NCBI GenBank assembly: GCA_951213105.1
Contig: OX578137.1
Location: 76,049,104-76,113,103, forward strand
DNA from: Amaurobius ferox
Lineage: Eukaryota > Arthropoda > Arachnida > Araneae > Amaurobiidae
Direction: 5' to 3'
Length of the DNA: 64,000 nt
Positions 12,601 to 26,900 of this stretch are shown here, one piece after another. The first letter of the stretch is position 1. Each line of letters begins with the position of its first letter. Under the pieces are notes generated by a model that had not been told where the DNA came from, did not search any database, and worked only from the letters and a program-made list of their open reading frames with translations. A program made the translations under genes and the position numbers.

Positions 12601-15600
12601 TTTTCTAATTATAACTGATTTCACTTAGATATGTTTTTTTAAATGAACTCACGTTTCATTTGCTATTTATCCCTATTGGAATGAACGAATTACTGAAAAA
12701 TCCTAAATAAATATATTTTTGAGCAGGATTGATAAGTATAGATTGATTTTAGGGCATACAATATATGCATCTGTTATAAACTAAAGTTTGGACCATAGAA
12801 TATTTATTTAACCTTTACATATTCTGGAATGTTAAATTAAGATCTACTTTTCATAGGAAAGTTTTTCTTGTTGAAAATTATATCATTAAATAATCCATAC
12901 CTGCCAACTTTCCTGAATTTCCCAGAAGTTGTCTGGTTTCTTATATAATCTTCCAATCGGCAAGATAATTTCTTCCAATTTTAAAAAGAAATCTGTTAAT
13001 TACATAAAATTATGTGTATTCTTATTAAATTTCATGACTGTAAAAAAAAGAAAAAATTTCAGCATCAACCATTTTTCAAAATTTTAAGTTTGCTGGCTGT
13101 CTATGATGTCATCGTGCTATGTCTTCCGATACTCCTTTTTATACGGCCACACTGAAAAAGAGAGGCAATGGAGCAACTCAACATTTCTGCTTCTGTTTAC
13201 AATCGGCTAGCATGTTTGGCTGTTTTGCATTCTTGATTAGCAATCTTCTCATATGCTGTTTATTTAAGAACTTTTTCTGTTGTCTTAACATAAACTTATG
13301 TTATATCTAAAGTATTTGTGCATTATATTTCAAAAATGAGCAAAAAAAAAAAAAAACAATATCATCAAACTTATAATGAAATGCACGTTATTTAATTTAT
13401 GTGCATAATGAAATTTAGGCAAGGACCTAAATATGCTTTTTGCAGTGTTTGCTTAGCAGACATTGGTATATGTCATGGCAGAAAAGCCATATAGCATTAC
13501 ATTTGAAATCGCAAAAATATTGTCAAAGTGATCCCGAGTGAAAAAAAATTCAAAAATTATCTCATTTATTAACACTAATAAGAATGATGGGGACGATGAG
13601 GTCATTTATGTTGAATGTTTTTTGGTGGAACATAATCAGTCTTAACATGTTGAGCGTGAAGCAGTTCTTGCTCTGCCTACCATTCAGGTGGCACACAGCA
13701 GCGATCGCTCGGCGATGTGTTCGATCATATTACAAAATTGTGTTGTGTATATTACAAAAAACATATTACAAAAAGTGACGACCTGTTTGGTTAACTTTCT
13801 GATTGCGTACGAATGTTTTTCCACCATTCGCATAGCCGAAACTGACAGTGAAATACAATTGTCACCTCGACATGTGTGTTATCTTCTGTTTATACTCTAT
13901 GATCGAACACCTCGCCGAGCGATCGCCGCTATATGCCACCTGAACGGTAGGCAGCGCAAGAACTAACTGCTCCATGCTCAACATGTTAAGAGACTGATTA
14001 TGTTCCACCAAGAACATTGTGAAGAGACATTCAACATAAATGACCTACCTCATCATCCCCATCATTCTTATTAGTGTTAATAAATGAGATAATTTTTTGA
14101 ATTTTTTTTTCACTCTGGATCACTTTGACAATATTTTTTGCGACCACAAAATTTTTCAAAACCACATCTTTGCTTAGAATGTTTTAATAAACTATTAAAA
14201 TTATAACATTTATTTTTCAACCTTGATACTGCCTGTCCCACGGACTGACGTCAATTCACTGTCAGTCCCCATAGACTGACTCCGCCTAAAAGAAAGTTCA
14301 CTGTCAGTTCCCACGGCCTGACGCCGCTTAAAAGGAAAGTTCACTGTCATAAAACTGCCGCTCAAAGGAAAGTTCAGTCCCCATGGCCTGACACCATGCT
14401 TAACATGTTAATGATGCAGATCATGCAGGACCATTGTTTCAGATGTTTTCGAAATCAGAAGTAGCAAAAAATATGGTTGTACAAGAACCAAGACAGCAGC
14501 AATTATCAATGAACTTTCATTTAAAGAAAGTAAACAAATTATAACTATTATTCAAAATGCTTCTTTCAGTATTAGAATAGATGGAAGTAATGATACCTAT
14601 TCTAAACTTCATCCTATTATTGTCATATATTATTTTGAAAAAGAAAGTAAGGTGAAAAGTTATCTATTACCTTTACCATCACTTAAAAAGTGCAACTGGC
14701 AAAAACATTACACATGTTACTCATGATGTTTTTACAAAGCTTTGTATTCTTTTTAAAAATTGCATTGCTTTTGACTCAGATAATGCATTACTAATGTTAG
14801 GTGAAAATAATAATTGTGTGGCTCTTCACATGCAACAACAGAGCGAATTAATAATTATAGGATGTGTATGTTATTTGCTTAATTTAGCTGCACAGAAAGT
14901 GGCTGCAGTTTTGCCTACGGAAATTGAACAAACTGTAATCAACATTTTCTATATTTTGAAAAAAGTGCCAATAGGAAAGAAAGCTTAAAAAATTTCAATG
15001 TTCACATGACATTGAAATTAGAAAAACTTTGAAGCATGTATCAACAAGATAGTTGTCACTAAGCATAAGCCTGAAAAGAATTTTGGAGCAGTGGTTCCAA
15101 AATTCTTCTATGGCTTTTTTCCTAGCTGAGGCTAAAAAAAATATGTTCATAAGGGCAGAAACATTTAGAATTCCATCAAGTCAAATCAAAAGAAAAACTT
15201 GTGAAGAAAGTGGAGTAAAAAAGAAAAAAAATACCAGTGAAGTAAATTCAGAAATTGATATTGCAGTTGAATATAAAGAAATTAAATGATATAGATACAG
15301 ACATGAAAAAAAAGAAGGATAAGGAAAGTTCTAAAAAAATAAATGCTGTGTTCATCACAAAAGAAGATTATTTTCTTTTTATCGTTTGACAAAAACAAGG
15401 CATTTTCGTATTTTTACTTTCCTTATATACATAGTATAATGTATAGGGAAAGTATTGTGACAGAGTCAAAAATTTAAATTCAAGTTTTTGGCAAAAGAAC
15501 CCGTTTCAAGCATCCCTGATCTTGAATCGAACATGATTTAGATTATGTCTGTGTATGTGTGTCCTCGAGTCTGTAGAGACGATATCTCATGAACAAATGG

Positions 15601-18600
15601 AGCATTTCAAATAAAATTTGGTAAAAAAAATTACAATCAGTGAATACTGGAAGCCTATTGATTTTAAACGCAATCAAATCCTCAGATGGACCCCCCCCCC
15701 CCCCCCAAATTTTCAAATGAAGTTTTAAAAAAATCAATAAAATCAGAACCTTCAATAATGTTATGTAGATAATCGTTTCTTATGTAATTTTTCATTAGCA
15801 AATGATTGACATAAACTTTAAGAGTACTGTGTAAACCATTCTCGAGATAATGCATCTGTTGGGTTACTTTTGGCTATTTAATAATTTTAGGAAGTTTGTT
15901 TTTAATTTAAATGTGTTCAGGGGTCTTACATAGTATTCTCTTTTTAGTTATCCATTTTCCAATTCTTTAGGTTTTTGATATTCTTCTGTTCCAAATAGGT
16001 TCTATTCTATAGTTATTGTGTTCAAAATGGCGAAAGTTCATTCTTTTTAGGTTTCAGCAATTTAAATTTATTTAAATTGGCTAATTTGTAATTTCATTTA
16101 TTGCCCTTTTTATCCCCTTTGATTTGATTCTAAATTTGTTGTTTTCGGTTGAAAATTCAATTATTTATCGCAATTTTTCATTTTTATTCTATTTTCAGTT
16201 TTTTAAAACATTTCAGAATTGTCCGTATTTAAATTATGCTGAATTCGTATATTCCAAATCATTTCACTTCATTTCTTTTTAATTTTCATCTGCTTTAAAA
16301 TTCCTGTTCTCTTCTTTAAAATTTTAAATTTTTGATTAGTTGACCGTAATATTAAAATCGTCTGTCATTAATTCTTTTATCTTTCATCGATAGTTCTGCT
16401 TACAATGTGTGGCAACGATGTTTGGCAGTATATAAATAAACTCGCACACCTTTTCAATCACTTCTCTTCTTTTGCTCTTCCCCTTTGGATTGGAACTTGG
16501 AATGTAATCGTATAAAGTTGTTATTTTTAGTTTTTCGGTGCAAGCTGAGCCGAAGTTCGAATTCGGCACAAAAAGTTCTATTATTCCTGGCTAAGTCTGT
16601 GATGTGTTTTTCCCAAGAGGAAAGTGGCTGTGTTTAGTTTATGACCAGCAGTCCTTTGCCGCTTTTTATTTGAATCCTTCTCATGTGCTCTCTGATGTTA
16701 TTTTTGTCTGGAAGCTGAGAGAGCCGGGCATTTGTTGCATCTAATCACATACAATGAAGAGTTGTTAATTAGTAATTCACCGTGTTCCGAGCTGTTTGCG
16801 ATGTCAGCTGAGGAAGTTTTACCAGCCAATTAAGAATTTTTTTATTTTCCCAAGTTGTGCAGTTTTGTTTGTTTGTTTTTTTATGAAGAATGGAATCAAC
16901 ATTTTCCTTATTTGTTAAACGGACATATGCCTTGTGTTCTGTTCTGATGCCAAAAGTCTGCTGCTACGATTTTGAGAAATTATTTAACTTTGTATTACTG
17001 GATATGTGGCTGATTTGGAGAATCCCCCCTTGGAGTCGGACTTCGTAGAATGACCGTTTTGCAGACTTCTTCTGGACATAAATTTGATCCCTTGACATGG
17101 ATCTCTTCTGCTTGTTTTTCCCTGGATCTGCAGCATGTCTGGCGAATCTTCCGGTGATACTGCCTCCTGCAGATCTCTGCTGTTTTTCCCTTGGAGCACT
17201 TGGTGAAACCTTTTTAATTTTATTCCTTATTAGTGAAATAAATTTTTATTCTAATTTTAATCGTTTATCAGTTTTGTATTATTTAAAGTTAAATTAAATT
17301 GGCTTGAATGAGACCCCTTGACCTATATATTTTAGGTCACCAGAACCTGAGGTTTTCTTTAACTTTTAGTTGAAATTTTTATTATATTCTAAATTTCCTT
17401 TTTGGCTAACTGATGTTCTCTTTTTATTTTAAATTCTAGTTTAGCAAATAATTGTATAGTTTTAACATAACTTAATTTAAACTTTAAAAGCTGTTTTTTT
17501 TAACTTTTAATATTCTAACGATTTTACTACCACTATACAACCAGCCACTTTATAAATTCAATTTATTTATTTAATTTATTTATGATGTTTAATTTGATTT
17601 GTTTAGTTAATGAGATGTAAATTTTAATGGTTCTTTAAAAGTGAAGTTTAAAATTTTAATAAACGCTAGATTTTTGAAAACTTAAACACTGTGTTTTTTC
17701 TTTTTACTTTAATGTTTTTTTTATTTTTAGGAAAGTGCCATTTTAATATTTTACAGGTTAGCATATTTTTATGCACTTAGGGTCACTGGTCAGGCAGCAC
17801 CCTTTCAGTTTATTTCTGAATGTTTTCTATTTTTTAGGAACTTTGCAGTATTTAGGATGTTTTGAATGATTTAATATATTTTTTGGATATCATAATGCTT
17901 TTTTTCTACCGGCCACATCACATTTTCAAGTAAATTTATCCAAAAAATCACAAAATTTAAATATTAACTATTGTGAAATATGTTCACTTTTCGTATGTAA
18001 TATTATACGATAAATGTGTTAACATCATTCTTGTGGATTTAGTTCGTTTCATTCGTGAGAAAAGATACTTTGTAATAGTTTTATATTTGGATACCTAACA
18101 ATTCGCTAACAGTAATTTATATAAATGAAATGCTCTTCTCTCCATCTGTCTGCAATCCTTGGTGTTAAGTTTAGTAAACTTTGTGACTCATTTAACAAAA
18201 TATTGCCAATTTGGCAATTTTCTGTTTGACGAACAGTGATATTGCACCTATGCCAATTGTGCCAAACTGCACCAAATCTAGTACAGTATAACGTCTCGAT
18301 CTTCCGGACCTTGGTGAGTCCAAATTTCTGACTTTTCTGGATTTTTGGTCATCTTTGAAAAAAAAAGTATAGATCGTAACCCCCCCCCCCCTTCCTTTCC
18401 ATAATTTGAACCTTCTGAATATCACTACAAAACGAAAATTTGAACAGTTAAGCAAAAATATGAAAGAAACAAAAAATACTCAAAAAGAAAATTCTTATTT
18501 ATCATACGCCTTTAAAACAATTTAAACTTTTTTTATCAAACATTTCTATAATTGTGCATTGTCTCATAATTTTGTTTTTCCAAAGTAACTTTTTCTTTTC

Positions 18601-21600
18601 GTACGTTCTTGTTTTGTTTCAAAGCTCCTTTGTTCCAGTTTTTTAATAATGTTGTTCAGCAACCCTTCTAAATTTTCCAAAGAAACCTTGTCATCATTAA
18701 TATCAACATCGTCATGATCACTAACTACATAACTATCTTCCTATTGCTGCAACAGCATGGGTGACTCTGTTGCAGAGATTTATTAAGGGGGCTCCATTCC
18801 CTCTTATGGGTAGCTACGGGGAGTGGACACCACTAAAGTGGAAGTGCCCGGACCACTAAATTTTTATGAAAAATTTACAAAATATAAGAGAATCAAATAT
18901 GGAGGGGGGCTGTGACACATGTTTGAAGGGGATTAGCAATTTCTATGAGTGACCCAGGCAACAAGATAAAGATTTGAAAGCACGTTTTACTGTTTAAAAT
19001 CAGACAGACGATAGAATGAGCCCTTCCTTGTTTTTTCTCCTTTCAGTAATTACAGTAGCCAACCAATTATCCGGAATCATCTGCACCGCTAGCTTTCCGG
19101 ATTTCTGATCCTTTGCCAAAACGGCAGCTTAGCAGGGTATTACATTGATTTGGCACTGTTGTCTAATCACAGTATTATGCTAAATACACTATAAACCTTT
19201 ATATATTTTATAAATATTTTATTTATTTTCTGGCATCTATACATCGTTATATTTAAAAAAGCTAATGCCTCTGAAAAAAGGAAACAATTTATTAAAAATA
19301 GTCAAATATGTGAAAAATACCGCAGTAGATACAATAAATAGATTTTCTTATAAAGAAAAATACTTCTCACAATAATTTTTCTAAAATACGATGAGTCATT
19401 ATTGAGCAGTGGCACTGGGAGGGGATGGGGCATTGAAAGTGAAGAAAGGAATGGGCTATGCTCGTGAATGCAGCTAACCCCTTTGAGAGGTCAGTGTGTT
19501 AATGACCCTGTGCTTTGCAATAGGTTCTAGGTTATTTATGATAAATATGGCTTTCTAAACAAAAGCAAAATACAATTGATATAAAGCTGAAAGTTTATAT
19601 TTTCACTAATGAGAATAATTGTGCTGTTACGAGGAAGTTAAATATAAGCGAAAAATTTGTCAGATATTTTAGGGGGGGGGGGTTGATTTCAGACGAAATA
19701 ATCCATTGAAGAATGGGATCCATCCTATAATGAAGTGAATAAAATAAATTTTCTTGAGCATTTTGCACTTGGGGGAAGGGTTAACTTCAACAGCATGATT
19801 CACACTCCATCCATGAGCTGATCTATGGGCATCCATTTTATCCAGTGTAAAAATGGACTCCTACATTTTCATGCCGTTTTTGGGGTTTAGAAAGTCGACT
19901 TATATACCGGAAACGATATTTGTTTTTAAAATGTAATTCAATATAAATAATCTTACCCTGTTGTTTTACTGCTACAGTATCATTTATCTGCTACTTTGGC
20001 AGTCCAATAGTTAAAATAACTAAAAAAATTTGAAAATCGTCCAGATTTTGAACGTTTTTGAGGTTATTCTGTATTTGTTTTATATCATAAAATCACTATA
20101 TACATTTAAAAGAAAAGAAATATTTTTTTATATTAAAGGAAATTAGTAACTTCTATTAAAAACACACACACACACACACAAAAAAAAAAAAATCATTTAA
20201 TTATTTTTTTTTTCAAGATTCCAGATGATTGGTCTGTTACTGCTGCATTATTACATACTTAATCATATCAATGTCTAGAGCATTGCTTTCCATCTCGCCC
20301 CCTTTCCTCCCAGTGCATCATGGAACAATATAAATAAAGAGCTATTGCTTATGGGCAGGACCATTCCTTCTAAAAATAGTAGTGGTTGCCGACCTTTGAA
20401 AGGGCAGTTAGTACTTTCGCATTTTCAAAGGAGATTTTTTATGTTCCTGTTCTTACATTCTTACAGTGTTAAATGGGTTCAGCAATATTTCATAGTTTAT
20501 GAGCGAATGGTTGGATAATCAAGTGCCTGTCCCTTCTTACAAAGAAAAAAAAAATCCAGTTTGTGCTAATATCCAGATTTTGGATAATTTCGGATGTTTG
20601 GATTTGGGACATTATACTGTACCCTGATACAGCATATCAAGGCATACAGTCATTACAAACTGGTAAGAAAGTGGCATACTATTTTAGTGTGCTGAAATAT
20701 TTTAAAACTATGTGATTATATTATAAAGAAATTCCATTTACAGAGTGATGTATTAAAATGTTCTGAAGTTGCAGATCTAAGCAATTTTACAAATTAATCT
20801 TTTTGTAACATTAAATTCTGTCATTAAAATATTTCTGTTCTTTCTGAAAGTTGAAGAAAATGAAACAGAAAGTGATGCATGGGATAAATTGCAGTACCAG
20901 TTTATTGTCCTACAAGCTAAGGATGATATATCATCTGAAATATCAAAAGAAATTATGGACATGCAAATTGGTCATTTGAAAAATTTTAAAGTAACTGATG
21001 GAGTTTTAAAATTTGACAAGCTTGTTCATGTTTTGTTAGAGATATTGGTAATTCCTCACAGTAATGCAGAATATAAGCAAGTTATTCCTATCCTAAAAAA
21101 AAAAAAATCAGTGTTCTGATCATGTGTTTCAAATAAGTCTCTTATGATGCAGAGAAAATGTACCCTGCTATGAGACAAATTTTTCAAAAGAATATTTAAA
21201 AAAGGCTACAGTAAATAGCTTAGCAGAATATTAAATTTAATGTTTTTTTATTGTGTTGCATTTAAAGCGTATACATATATTATGTAGGTAAATATTAAAG
21301 TTTTTGAATAGTAGGTAATAACTAAAAATATTTTATATCATTATCAGATATAGAAAAAATCTTCCTAATTTTTGGATAATCTTCTGAATTTTCATCGCAT
21401 TTAGTTGGTAGATATGAATAATCAAATGTTCAGCCTTTAAATAATATTTTTACATATGTGAGCATTCATTCATGTTTTTTTTTTTTTTAATTATTAATTT
21501 TTAAAACCATTAAAAAAAATTATGAAAGATATTTTTTTAACTTTTAACCTCAAACATTAGGTTGGTGAAAAATGGTAAAATAATATCATAACATATTTTT

Positions 21601-23890
21601 TTTAAAAACATGTGACAATTCGATTTGAAAGATATATATCCGGGAATTCAAGGCTTATTGAAATATTCAAACAGTTTTTGATAATTTTGCTTCAGAAATC
21701 TGCTTATTTGGTACAATGATCACATTTTATACATAGATAATTTAATGAGGCGATATACACGTCCAACAGTTAATAACACGATTCAACAATATCATGTCCA
21801 ACAGTTAAGCAACAAAATGAAAGATGCAGATAACTTTTATAGATCATGGGGCATAACAAAAGACAGACAACACCATGGGAAAATGCAAAGAAAATTATCA
21901 ATAAATAATTAAATAATAGAGAAACAAAAACATAAAATTTTGAATGGCAAACACAATTCATGGGTGGAGGTTGGTCAATATGGAATGTGATGACCTCTGC
22001 TTGAAACATGTGCTCGACAGCTTCAATTCATGCCATGAATAAGATCATCAATAGTGGTTTTGGATATTTATGCCCATTTACAGAGCAGACATGTTCTTAG
22101 CTCGTAAAGGTTCCTTGGAGGGTCATAGAGAGAACTTAAACATATCCCAAGAATGTCCCATACATGCTCGATGGAATTCAAGTTGGGTGATCTTGATGTT
22201 CATTCTATATGAAGCAGTATTTCTGGTTCTAAGTACTGGCCGACAATGTGAGCCCTGTAAACTTGCATGTTATTGACCATAAAAAGAGCATCAGGACCCA
22301 TGGCTGCAAGAAATGGGTGAACATATTGAGCAGAGATGTTATCTGTGTACTGCACTGCAGTCATAGTACTGCGAGGGAAGATGTGGAGATCAGTGCGGTT
22401 GCTGACAACAATCCCTGCCCAAACAATCAAATCACTGCTTCTGTATCTGTGCATTTCACAGATATTGCTTATGTGATAGATAGTTCCTGGCATTCTCCAG
22501 ACCAATAACTGGCTGGAATCACTCTATATAACAAACCTTGACTCATCTGTAAAGAACAATGTACCCCACTATTGTGAAGTTCAGTTAAGGGAATCTTGAG
22601 CCCAGTTTAAGCTGGCCCCTCTGTGCAAGGGCATCAGTAAAACACAAACCACTGGTAGTCTTGTATACAGTTGACCTGCATGTAACCATCTAGCTTGCTG
22701 AGATACCCCTCTTCCTGCCGACATTCCAAGGTTGGAAGCAAGCTGATGTGCCTGTGGTGTCATTCTTGCAGACACAGAAAATGGTTATCTTTAGCAATTA
22801 TGACCCTTGAACATCCACTTACTGATCTTCGTGATACTGTTCTTTCACTTTCATACCTGTTTCACAAGTGACACATGACGGAACGATTGACATTTAGGGC
22901 TCAGGCTACTTCTGACTGTTGCTGACTCCCTTCGAAGTGCTCTATTATCTCCCATCGCCTGGTGTCACTCAGATGTCAGCGACTTTCAAAATTTGGCTAT
23001 TTTGATTTTCCTTTTGGAAACTGTAACATGGAGATATAGGCTCTGGATAAAACAGGCCATTTTCATACCTAATGCGTTTTTCCTTTTGAAAAAAGTTGGT
23101 ATGCAAAATGTTTTCTGCGGGCTAATTTTCGCATTTGTGCAGTGCACCTGTCATGTATGCAAATTTTGTGACTACACGTTGTTTCTTTTACCAAATATGC
23201 TAATTTTTACATTTGTTTCTTAACTTTTGGACATGGAGTGTATTATTTTTTTTTTTCAGGACTGTTTGTTGCTATTTAAAACTTTCAAAGATGTAGTTAA
23301 TCTGGCACAATATTTGTTGATCCTGCACAATATTTGTTAATCCTACACAATATTTGCGTAGTACTTATAGACTAGTTCCAATTAGTTATTTTAATTGTTA
23401 TTTTTTGAAAACATGTATTTTATGTTAAACTTATAAATTAATTTAGATCATAAACTATTTTAAACTACATTTTAAATCAGTGTGTTATACTTTTATTTAT
23501 TTATTTATTTATGTTTTAGTGAGAGAAAAGGCAGAAATACTTGTTCAAATAGAGCAGCTCATATCTGTTAAAGATGAATTAACAGATCAGGTAGTGTTTT
23601 CATATTTTCTTTCCTTTGATTGTCTTTGAAATTATTTTTAGTTTGTTGCACACAATATTTATTCTATTTTATTCCACAAAAGTCATTATTTTCTCCTTTT
23701 GCAAAATAAACATTATTTTACTGAATTTTTTTAATCTTAATTTGATATTATAAGGGAAATACATATTTTAAAACTCCCTGAACACATTTTGGTAATTTTG
23801 AGAAACCATATGATCGCATGTTTGTGAGGTGACAAACCTTAACTCAGAAATGAATATATTTATTTTGGGAATAAATTTTGTTTTTGATAG

Positions 23891-23927
<37 letters not shown>

Positions 23928-26900
23928 GGGGGGTACCTGTGGAAAAGAAGATGTACTTATTAAAAGAGTGCACAACTACAAAAAAAATGCCAAAGTTATA
24001 AGACAATTTACAAGATGACAGTTTGAAGAGGAAAATTATATAAGAGAAATTTTTGTAATCCATAAACAATTCACAAAAGGGGGGGGGGGGCAACATTTTG
24101 CAATATTTAATCATACTTTTATTCCTAGCACTCGCAAATCTTACATAATAAAAGAAAATGTGTGTCTATGTGTGTCATCTGTAGCGGAAAATCTAAGGTT
24201 CAGACAACTGCAAAATTTGGCGCTGTGTTAACTGAATGCCTGGTATAACATACCGTGGTGAAATTTAAATTCAAATTCGTTTTTTAGTTATTTTATGTGG
24301 AAGCATTATTTTGGACGATATTCACACGAATTCGGCAAATGTTCTTTCTAGCAATCTTAGAACTGAATCTGTCAGGCAGTTCCATCATTTTTATTTATTT
24401 ATTTTTAAATATATCAAAATATTCAATTTTTAAGTTGTCTGATTTCTTTTTTGTCGCATCTGAAAAAAGAAATTTAACACAATTATATACTTTCGCAACA
24501 ATGTGGGTATATATATTAGCAATCTAACAAACAACTTTTTTTTTAATTACTGTATTATTTCGTTTTTGTGAAATTTCAAACAAATGCATAAAAATTGAAA
24601 TTTTAAATTCCCCTGGTGAAGTGTTTTCCTCATCACTATGGAATAGGCTGATCATTGCAGACTGATCATAGGCTGATCACGCATGCATTATGGCAAACAG
24701 TTGTGTGAGACTATGCATGTGTTGAAACTAATGGATTTGGATTGAAATGAATGGACGAAATGATTTGGTTCAAAACTGGCAATTTGAAATTTGAGATGTA
24801 TTATCTGCATATGTATTACTTAAGTAGTGGATACTTATTGAGGACCTGGGTAATGCCGCAAAAATTACACAGTGATTATGTATTGATTTTAACAACAATC
24901 AAATGTTCCCCCCCCCCAAATTTTTGAACAAAATTAAAAGAATCAAAACCTTCAATAATGTTATGTAAATAATCATTTCTTGTGTAATTTTTCATTAGAA
25001 ATCGATTGACATAAATTTTAGAACACTAGTATGAACCATTCTCAAGATATTGCACTTTTTCAAATTATTTATCAAAATATCACATTAAAAAAAAATAATA
25101 ATGTAAATATTGAGAAATATCTTCACTTTTCATATGTAGTATTATGTGTAATAAGTTTGTTAACATCATTCCCTTGGATCTAGCTCGTCCCATTCACGAG
25201 AGAAGATACTTTATGTAATAGTTTTGTATTTTGACACCTAACAATTTGCCAACAGTCATTTATGTATAAAAAATTATCTTCTTTCCATTTGTCTGTAGTA
25301 CTTAGTGATAAATTAGTGACTCATGTAGCAAAGTATCACTAACTTAGGTGATATTTCACCCTAGATTGATGTAATTATCAGAAAAATTGCAAAAATAACA
25401 GTAAGTTAAGGAAAAAGATGCCAAATTGATGAATTATTAAAATATTTTAATATATAGACTGTATTGCTTATTGCGGATGCTATTAATATTGATAATTGTC
25501 AGTTTAGAGTTGTATGAAATATAAGTTAATAATTCAACATTGAAAACATTGTGCCATAGATCATATTCGTCATTTCTTCATGGTGAAAGAAGTAAATTAA
25601 TTGCATTATATAGGGAAAGTCATGTGCTGTCTACATTAGATTTTTTAATTCACAGAAATATGAAGAAGTCTCTTGAACATTGCAAGATCAATTCAAACCA
25701 TCTCCTTTATCCCTTAAAGTCTAAGGGTTGTTTCATTGGTATTGTCATAAAGCTATGATAAGAGTGTAAGACTATTCATGCATATCCCTTCGAGACAGGT
25801 TGCAAAATAACTGTAAAATTATGATGAAGCATTCATTTCTTGAATTTTTTGTTTATCATATCAGTATTTTAGAATGTCAGTTAGATAGATAACATTTATC
25901 TAAGAAACGATTAAAAGGAATATCAATGCATTTTTTAAATTAATAAGGAATGTTAGTAGATCTCAAACTATCATAGTCAACATGTAGAGAATTCTAAAGC
26001 ATTCATTAAAAGGAAATTACAGACAGTTTTAGTTTTCGTTTAAAAATTAACTTTTATTTTCCCCATGTGATCATTATTGCTGCTTGTTTTAACTTTTACA
26101 AACTCCTTGTCTTTTAATTTTAGTTGAGTGAGTATCACACTGCCTTGGAACAGGAAAGATCGAAAGTCCATTCCTTACAGACAGAGTTAAAGAAGTGCCA
26201 AGTATTATATTTTAGCAATTTTCTCAAATATCAGGGTTGCTATGCTTTCTATAAAACTCTGGAAATTTAAAAGTGAGTGACTTCAAAACACTGAATTATT
26301 TCCATTGCTCTTCAATTACAATGATTCTGCACCATGTCCAACCATAATTACAGTGTCTACTGGTAATGAAAAAACCAATGTAGAAAAAAGGTCAAGAAGA
26401 TGATCGTGAATCCTTCAGTCTTTAACAAAAATTGTGTTCTAAAACGACATTAAAATCACTTAAAATTAATGTTAAATTGGTTGATTCAGTAATTTATGCT
26501 TTTTAATTTGTTCAATGATGCTATACTTTCCCCAATTACTCTGAACTGCACCTAATGTGAATTTTCGCATCAAACTAACTATTAATACAATTTGGTTTCA
26601 TGATACATTTCTTTCAATTTGCACCATTCTGATTTTTTTAAATAAATTATATCATTTAACTTCTTGTAAGGATAATATGGTTTCTTTCAGTATTAAATAT
26701 TTTGAAACTGATGTATCCAAAATATTGTTTTTTTTTCTTTGCACCCAATGAAAATTTACAGTAGCTACATCTAGGGCGCGGTAGCCCTGTGGTTAGCGCG
26801 CGGAAGTTGCACTCGGTAGGCCCGGGTTCGATTCCCGCCGCTGCCCAAACTGCCGCCGTGTTCACGCGGAGTACGATCACGTTAAACATGTGGGTCCGTA

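Larger units (their letters stand above)
13330..15290 (+). pseudogene. hAT transposase remnant, interrupted by a foldback element
   Basis: A start at about 13336 followed by a poly-A-coded lysine run and CSVCLADIG (13437-13470) resembles the N-terminal zinc-finger (BED-like) region of hAT proteins. After the foldback (13509-14143) and a short repeat block, 14550-14990 encodes IDGSNDTYSKLHPIIVIYY and GCVCYLLNLAAQKVAAVLPT, the central RNase-H-like region, with frameshifts and stops. A later open segment (15053-15289) continues the protein, then degenerates. The C-terminal dimerisation block is not found downstream. This is a dead copy, different in sequence from the element at 38194-40978. Confidence 0.7.
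11953..23519 (+). other. GKAP1 intron between exons D and E
   Basis: 11.6 kb, the longest intron here. 11953-13330 is AT-rich with no recognisable element. 15871-18000 holds only weakly structured sequence, with a more GC-rich patch at about 16600-17200 that I cannot assign. The rest is transposon remnants listed separately. Confidence 0.7.

Noticed and set aside
16600..17300. GC-richer block with open frames on both strands, considered as an LTR or gene exon
   Set aside because: No paired LTR, no primer-binding-site logic, no protein resemblance and no splice support.
22248..22508. Plus-strand open frames at 22070-22508
   Set aside because: They are shadows of the Tc1-like transposase, which reads on the minus strand with clear catalytic motifs.
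26773..26845. Possible tRNA genes at the SINE heads
   Set aside because: The head is tRNA-like with a good B box but is fused to the SINE body, has TSDs and lacks a proper 3' acceptor half, so it is retroposon sequence.
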